DNA of 6,629 nucleotides from Gemmatimonadaceae bacterium (GTDB lineage Bacteria > Gemmatimonadota > Gemmatimonadetes > Gemmatimonadales > Gemmatimonadaceae). The stretch lies in the NCBI GenBank assembly GCA_017881545.1, contig JADGQU010000129.1, forward strand, positions 1-6,629, read 5' to 3'. The notes under the pieces were generated by a model, which had not been told where the DNA came from, did no database searches, and saw only the letters and a list, made by a program, of their open reading frames with translations. How positions within the stretch are numbered: position 1 is the first letter of the stretch; every line of letters begins with the position of its first letter. Positions 6,426 through 6,629 of this stretch are shown here, piece after piece. The position numbers were made by a program, and so were the translations under genes.

Positions 6426-6629
6426 GCTGATGCTCGCGCGACGAGAGCGGCGACCAGATCCTGCGGCGACTCGCTGATGTCGCACACCCACGCGTGTTCG
6501 TCAGGCGACGGCTCCTCGAGTATGGCGAATTGGCTATCCAGCAAGGATGTAGGCATGTAGTGCCCGCGCCGGCCGGCGATACGTTCAGCGATCAACGCAC
6601 TTTGACCTTTGAGAAATATGAATCTCAGC
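6422..6629 (-). CDS. gntK: Gluconokinase (5' end missing)
   Basis: Partial: only the last 68 codons lie in the window, and the P-loop end is off the right edge. The visible part matches the C-terminus of the small GntK-type gluconokinases: IFLKGQSALIAERIAGRRGH (about residues 4-23 of the fragment), then MPTSLLDSQFAILEEPSPDE (25-44). This covers the lid arginines and the conserved SQFxxLEEP element. The enzyme phosphorylates gluconate with ATP to 6-phosphogluconate in the cytoplasm. The short tail of about 25 residues after LEEP fits the family's normal end, so the gene ends naturally. Its TGA stop overlaps the ATG of the permease gene, making a kinase-permease pair. Any promoter or regulator of the operon lies beyond the window. 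Since only the C-terminal third to half is seen, activity cannot be judged, but the identification is good. Confidence 0.9.
   Translation of the reverse strand, partial: LRFIFLKGQSALIAERIAGRRGHYMPTSLLDSQFAILEEPSPDEHAWVCDISESPQDLVAALVARASA

Noticed and set aside
6426..6491. 22-residue N-terminal extension of the permease
   Set aside because: It would lie within the gluconokinase coding end and add an arginine-rich tail; the ATGA overlap start gives the usual family length.

Overview
This is a high-GC bacterial window. It looks like environmental, probably soil-type, chromosomal DNA. The gene content (an ASPIC/UnbV propeller protein, an exported cupin, an exported SIMPL protein and a secreted cyclase-family hydrolase) would fit Gemmatimonadota or Acidobacteriota, but no rRNA or other phylogenetic marker is present, so that placement is only a guess. 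I see no tRNA, rRNA, CRISPR array, insertion sequence, integrase or phage gene.

Layout from left to right. (1) Positions 1-1225, minus strand: an exported cupin-domain protein is followed by a multi-pass DUF1624 (heparan-alpha-glucosaminide N-acetyltransferase-like) membrane protein cut by the left edge. The two genes overlap by four bases (GTGA). (2) Positions 1226-1334: a divergent regulatory gap with several dyad-symmetric elements. (3) Positions 1335-3173, plus strand: a 612-residue membrane-anchored CRTAC1-type protein with seven calcium-binding propeller motifs and a C-terminal ASPIC/UnbV domain. (4) Positions 3174-3344: a convergent gap with a small stem-loop. (5) Positions 3345-4139, minus strand: an exported SIMPL (DUF541) protein. 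(6) Positions 4140-4290: a gap with a stem-loop just after the stop codon of the next operon. (7) Positions 4291-6629, minus strand: an operon reading gluconokinase (cut by the right edge), then a GntP-family gluconate permease, then an exported cyclase-family (kynurenine-formamidase-like) metal hydrolase.

How the genes may work together. The right-hand operon is a compact gluconate module: the permease imports gluconate (or a related sugar acid) with protons, and the kinase makes 6-phosphogluconate for the pentose-phosphate or Entner-Doudoroff route. Kinase and permease overlap by ATGA. The hydrolase follows after 11 bases with its own strong Shine-Dalgarno, so it is very likely co-transcribed. 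It carries an export signal and all five expected zinc ligands, which suggests it processes a substrate outside the cytoplasm, possibly one that feeds the permease. This is the most interesting functional hint here, but it is inference.

The rest is mostly cell-envelope biology: nearly every gene encodes an exported, membrane-anchored or integral membrane protein. I do not see a clearly new biological system. The points most worth a second look are the hydrolase in the gluconate operon, a duplicated Shine-Dalgarno/start codon in front of the cupin gene, the cupin-DUF1624 coupled pair, and a perfect palindrome covering the ribosome binding site of the propeller gene.
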